Assembly (NCBI GenBank): GCA_017544745.1
Contig: JAFYDO010000224.1
Span: 1-8,042 of the forward strand
Source of the DNA: Treponema sp.
Lineage (GTDB): Bacteria > Spirochaetota > Spirochaetia > Treponematales > Treponemataceae
Direction of reading: 5' to 3'
Length of the DNA stretch: 8,042 bases
The translations under genes and the position numbers were made by a program. Positions 5,952 through 8,042 of the stretch are shown here, piece by piece (position 1 is the stretch's first letter; each line of letters opens with the position of its first letter). Under the pieces are notes generated by a model, which had not been told where the DNA came from, did not search any database, and worked only from the letters and a program-made list of their open reading frames with translations.

Positions 5952-7115
5952 TTAAAGATACCCCGGATTAGGCTGGTCCAGCACTGCCCAGGTCTCTGGT
6001 CCCGATTTTACAGGAAGCTCAAGAAAGTCGCCCGCAAGAACACGCTGCTGCAGTTGGGCCGCATCAACACGGTACATAGTCTTGGAATTGGACATATTGT
6101 CTGCAATAAAAGCATTTTCCACATCGCCGGATTCATATATGCCGCTTTCGTCTACAAGAGCAGAATAATCTATCATGAGCTTGGTCCAGGCTCCTATAGT
6201 AGACGCACGATACATTACAGCATCCAAAAGCTTACGGTCTGCACGGTTGCGCAAAAGAATTATGTCGGTTTTGTTTCCAAGCGTTGTTGTTTCTATATCT
6301 GTCCAAAGGTCGCGGACCCCAGGGCTGGTATAAGAAGAGGTTGCCGCCTCAAGATTATCACCTGTTTCGCTTATGCAGCCGTTTCCCCTTGCCCGCATGT
6401 GAACTACAAAAACCTCTCCAGTCTGTACCTCCACCGGCGGAAACAGAAACTTTTTGGTCTCGCCGTCGTAAGCACTGCAAAGCTCAAGCCCCGCAAGATT
6501 TCCTTCTTTAAGGACAAGAATCTCCACAAACTCGTTACGATAGATGCCCGCTGTCTTTTCCACCGCACGCTGGCTGCTTACACTTTCTGTCTGAATCTCC
6601 GTCATTACAAGAACAGGGACCCTGGAGTTATACCCTGCAAAAGGAACTGCAAGTGTAAGACTGTTTCCGGTTTTATCGCGTACTTCGGAATAAAACTCGT
6701 AACCCTGCCCCACCTGCATATCCTGTTCTAGAGTAATGATTACAGTTCCATCCTCTTGTTCGGTAACACTACAGGGAACGCTGCCATAAATACCGCTTGC
6801 ACGCTCAATTGCAGGAGACAGGTCCAAGGTCGGCGAATGCTCTTCCGAACCAAAAAGCTCGTCGGTAACCTGAGCAACAACATAGCCGTACACACTCACC
6901 TGTTCCGAAAATTCCAGACGGACCGTGCGTTCATCCACAACAGTAAAATCATTAAGCACCGGTGGAGTATAGTCCCCGCCTACAATCGTAATTCCCTGCT
7001 CCGTAATTTTACACGAAACCGGAACCACTGCCGCAAGCATGATGGCAACAATAACTGCTGTTTCTGCCGCCACAACCAGGCACTGCCTTAGCTTTTCCTT
7101 TTTAATCTTAATCAT
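5952..7115 (-). CDS. Putative lipoprotein with Ig-like and lamin-tail-like domains
   Basis: The 387-residue product starts with a basic N-region (MIKIKKEKLR) and a hydrophobic core (about 12-31), ending in VPVSC with Cys35. This fits a relaxed spirochaetal lipobox, so a lipid-anchored envelope protein is inferred. Residues about 50-160 resemble an SbsA-type Ig-like domain (PPVLNDFTVVDERTVRLEFSE at the start, DKTGNSLT near the end). Residues about 190-305 resemble a lamin-tail domain: NEFVEIL, then GNLAGLEL, a PPVEVQTGEVFVVHM strand pair and DIILLRNRADRKLLDAVMY. Such domains are common in surface or secreted bacterial proteins and suggest binding or scaffolding rather than catalysis; no catalytic motif is visible. 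The ATG at 7115 is chosen because GAGGTG lies 5 nt before it; an in-frame ATG at 7172 would add 19 residues encoded by a terminator-like hairpin and spoil the signal peptide. It is followed closely by the U32 gene and may be its operon partner. Confidence 0.78.
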   Translation of the reverse strand: MIKIKKEKLRQCLVVAAETAVIVAIMLAAVVPVSCKITEQGITIVGGDYTPPVLNDFTVVDERTVRLEFSEQVSVYGYVVAQVTDELFGSEEHSPTLDLSPAIERASGIYGSVPCSVTEQEDGTVIITLEQDMQVGQGYEFYSEVRDKTGNSLTLAVPFAGYNSRVPVLVMTEIQTESVSSQRAVEKTAGIYRNEFVEILVLKEGNLAGLELCSAYDGETKKFLFPPVEVQTGEVFVVHMRARGNGCISETGDNLEAATSSYTSPGVRDLWTDIETTTLGNKTDIILLRNRADRKLLDAVMYRASTIGAWTKLMIDYSALVDESGIYESGDVENAFIADNMSNSKTMYRVDAAQLQQRVLAGDFLELPVKSGPETWAVLDQPNPGYL

Positions 7116-7120
7116 ATTTT

Positions 7121-7127
7121 CACCTCT
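7121..7127 (-). promoter_or_regulatory. Ribosome binding site of the lipoprotein gene
   Basis: AGAGGTG at 7127-7121 (minus strand) is a strong Shine-Dalgarno match 5 nt before the ATG at 7115. It decides this start against the in-frame ATG at 7172. It directly follows the U tract of the hairpin, so terminator read-through is needed to include it in a transcript begun upstream. Confidence 0.75.
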
Positions 7128-7167
7128 AAAACAAAAATGGTGCACAGGGCTTAAACCTGTACACCAT
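7128..7167 (-). terminator. Intrinsic terminator or attenuator ahead of the lipoprotein gene
   Basis: On the minus strand, a 12-bp stem (arms 7167-7156 and 7148-7137, 7-nt loop TTTAAGC) is followed by TTTTGTTTT. Eleven pairs are Watson-Crick and one is G-U (7161/7143). That pair is allowed in minus-strand RNA but is a C-A mismatch in plus-strand RNA, which fits a structure working on the minus strand. It could end transcription of the DUF2259-like gene, whose stop is about 97 nt upstream. Because a candidate promoter lies between that stop and the hairpin, it may instead attenuate the lipoprotein transcript. Confidence 0.65.
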
Positions 7168-7197
7168 CTCATTTTGGAAACAAAAATATCTATATAT

Positions 7198-7227
7198 AGT
7201 ATAGAAAAAATTCGGGGTTTATTACAA
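7198..7227 (-). promoter_or_regulatory. Candidate promoter of the lipoprotein-U32 unit
   Basis: On the minus strand, TTGTAA (7227-7222, 4 of 6 matches to the -35) and TATACT (7203-7198, 5 of 6 to the -10) are 18 nt apart. The start site would be near 7191, giving a leader of about 75 nt that holds the hairpin. The downstream half of the -10 overlaps a 10-bp palindrome, CTATATATAG (7190-7199), and an 8-bp palindrome, TTCCGGAA (7231-7238), sits just upstream. The region is A/T-rich, so chance matches are possible. Confidence 0.45.
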
Positions 7228-7264
7228 AAATTCCGGAAAATTCTTTAAAAAAAACTGCATTTTT

Positions 7265-7972
7265 TTACTTAATCTTTGCAGCTTCCACCATATATCTGAT
7301 GGAAATTCCTGTATCATCTTCCTGGATTTTCTCAATTACAAAAATAAAGTTTGTCTGAGAAGGATCGCACATAATGCGTTCAATCTTATAGTTGCTTATT
7401 CCAGATCTTACAACATCAGGACTTCCAACCTTTGTCTTTGAAATTGTGTTTCCGTCTGCATCCTTTTTTTCTACCCAGATGTAGAACGAAGATTTTACAC
7501 TCTTGCCCTTTCCGTTGATTGTAGGAACAAGCTGAATATGGAAGGTATTTGGAGAATCAACTGTTGAGTTATTAAAGTCTGTAAACACAATCTCGTCGGT
7601 TCCGGTCTTGTTTACATCATCTAGAATATAAAGCACCTGATCTGCATTTGCTACCTTGCAGTTCAAATTGCGCAGATAATAGAAGTTTTTTCCTTCAAGA
7701 GATTCGTATACATCAACACCGGCTTTGTCGGCAGTTACAGCAGTAGGATTGATTTTGAATACACCACCGTCTACCCAGTCGTTCTTTGCAATATCAACCT
7801 GATATATTTCTGCCCAGCCCTGATATTTTTTATCGGTTCTGCCATACTGACCGAATACATAATATTTTCCGTCTTCTGAAAAGCCTTTATCTACAAAGGT
7901 AGCAACATCGCCTGCACTCAAAGCGGCACAACACAAACTCACACACAATGCGAAAGAAATGATTCTTTTCAT
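7265..7972 (-). CDS. Secreted DUF2259-like protein
   Basis: The 235-residue product starts with a classical signal peptide: Lys2-Arg3, a hydrophobic core (4-18) rich in Cys and Ala, and a likely signal peptidase I site after ALSA (17-20). The three cysteines at 10, 14 and 15 do not sit in a good lipobox. The mature protein begins with a conserved-looking FVDKGFSEDGKYYVFGQYG segment (26-44), then WAEIYQVDIAKNDWV (53-67), and is beta-rich throughout. This layout resembles the DUF2259 family of predicted secreted proteins, known in spirochaetes; I recall the family from its style and could not search it. Function is unknown; periplasmic or outer-membrane-associated location is inferred. The ATG at 7972 has GGGAGG 10 nt upstream and AGGG nearer, supporting the start. 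It lies 149 nt upstream of the lipoprotein gene on the same strand, with a terminator-like hairpin between them. Confidence 0.78.
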   Translation of the reverse strand: MKRIISFALCVSLCCAALSAGDVATFVDKGFSEDGKYYVFGQYGRTDKKYQGWAEIYQVDIAKNDWVDGGVFKINPTAVTADKAGVDVYESLEGKNFYYLRNLNCKVANADQVLYILDDVNKTGTDEIVFTDFNNSTVDSPNTFHIQLVPTINGKGKSVKSSFYIWVEKKDADGNTISKTKVGSPDVVRSGISNYKIERIMCDPSQTNFIFVIEKIQEDDTGISIRYMVEAAKIK

Positions 7973-7999
7973 TTTCCCTGATCCTCCCGAAAGTTCAAG

Positions 8000-8028
8000 T
8001 AAATAAAATGTTTCACTTTTATTGTCGG
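8000..8028 (-). promoter_or_regulatory. Tentative promoter of the DUF2259-like gene
   Basis: On the minus strand, CCGACA (8028-8023, 4 of 6 matches to the -35) is 17 nt from TATTTA (8005-8000, 3 of 6 to the -10). The start site would be near 7993, leaving a short leader that contains the GGGAGG ribosome binding site at 7988-7983. The -10 match is weak, so this is a guess in an A/T-rich spacer. Confidence 0.25.
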
Positions 8029-8042
8029 TTTTTTTTAATAAG

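Noticed and set aside
7116..7172. Upstream in-frame start of the lipoprotein gene
   Set aside because: Its 19 residues are encoded mainly by the hairpin, it lacks a ribosome binding site, and it would bury the signal peptide.

Overview
The window looks like a piece of chromosome from a treponeme-type spirochaete. The evidence is moderate GC content with A/T-rich spacers, an SSB of the form that begins MNQLNS with a long Glu/Ala-rich tail, a secreted DUF2259-like protein, and a large uncharacterised protein with no recognisable general bacterial domain. The hisC gene argues for a commensal or environmental treponeme able to make histidine, rather than a host-restricted one such as T. pallidum. 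This assignment comes from protein character only; no database search was run.

Layout: (1) 1-1087, minus strand: the 5' part of hisC (histidinol-phosphate aminotransferase), which runs off the left edge. (2) 1088-1155: a short, T-tract-rich divergent promoter region. Both flanking genes have a -10-like hexamer exactly 6 nt before the ATG and no Shine-Dalgarno sequence, so both may be transcribed leaderless. (3) 1156-3081, plus strand: an uncharacterised 641-residue protein. (4) 3082-3231: an intergenic region with T tracts about 10 bp apart, a -10-like element and a 7-bp hairpin in front of ssb. (5) 3232-3726, plus strand: ssb. Its stop overlaps, tail to tail by 4 nt, with (6) 3723-5921, minus strand: a large peptidase-U32-family protein, probably an RNA-hydroxylation enzyme rather than a protease. 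(7) 5952-7115, minus strand: a putative lipoprotein with an SbsA-like Ig domain and a lamin-tail-like domain, 30 nt upstream of the U32 gene and probably co-transcribed with it. (8) 7116-7264: a leader region with a candidate promoter followed by a near-perfect 12-bp hairpin and U tract directly before the lipoprotein ribosome binding site. (9) 7265-7972, minus strand: a secreted DUF2259-like protein with its own ribosome binding site and a tentative promoter.

Most of the window is ordinary housekeeping and envelope content. No mobile element, CRISPR array, tRNA or rRNA was seen. The points most worth following up are regulatory. One is the terminator-like hairpin between a candidate promoter and the lipoprotein start, which could be an attenuator. 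Another is the paired leaderless promoters of hisC and the 641-residue gene. The third is the phased T-tract region upstream of ssb. At the protein level, the notable points are an EF-hand-like loop in the unknown protein, an insertion in HisC, and a shifted cysteine in the U32 iron-sulfur motif.
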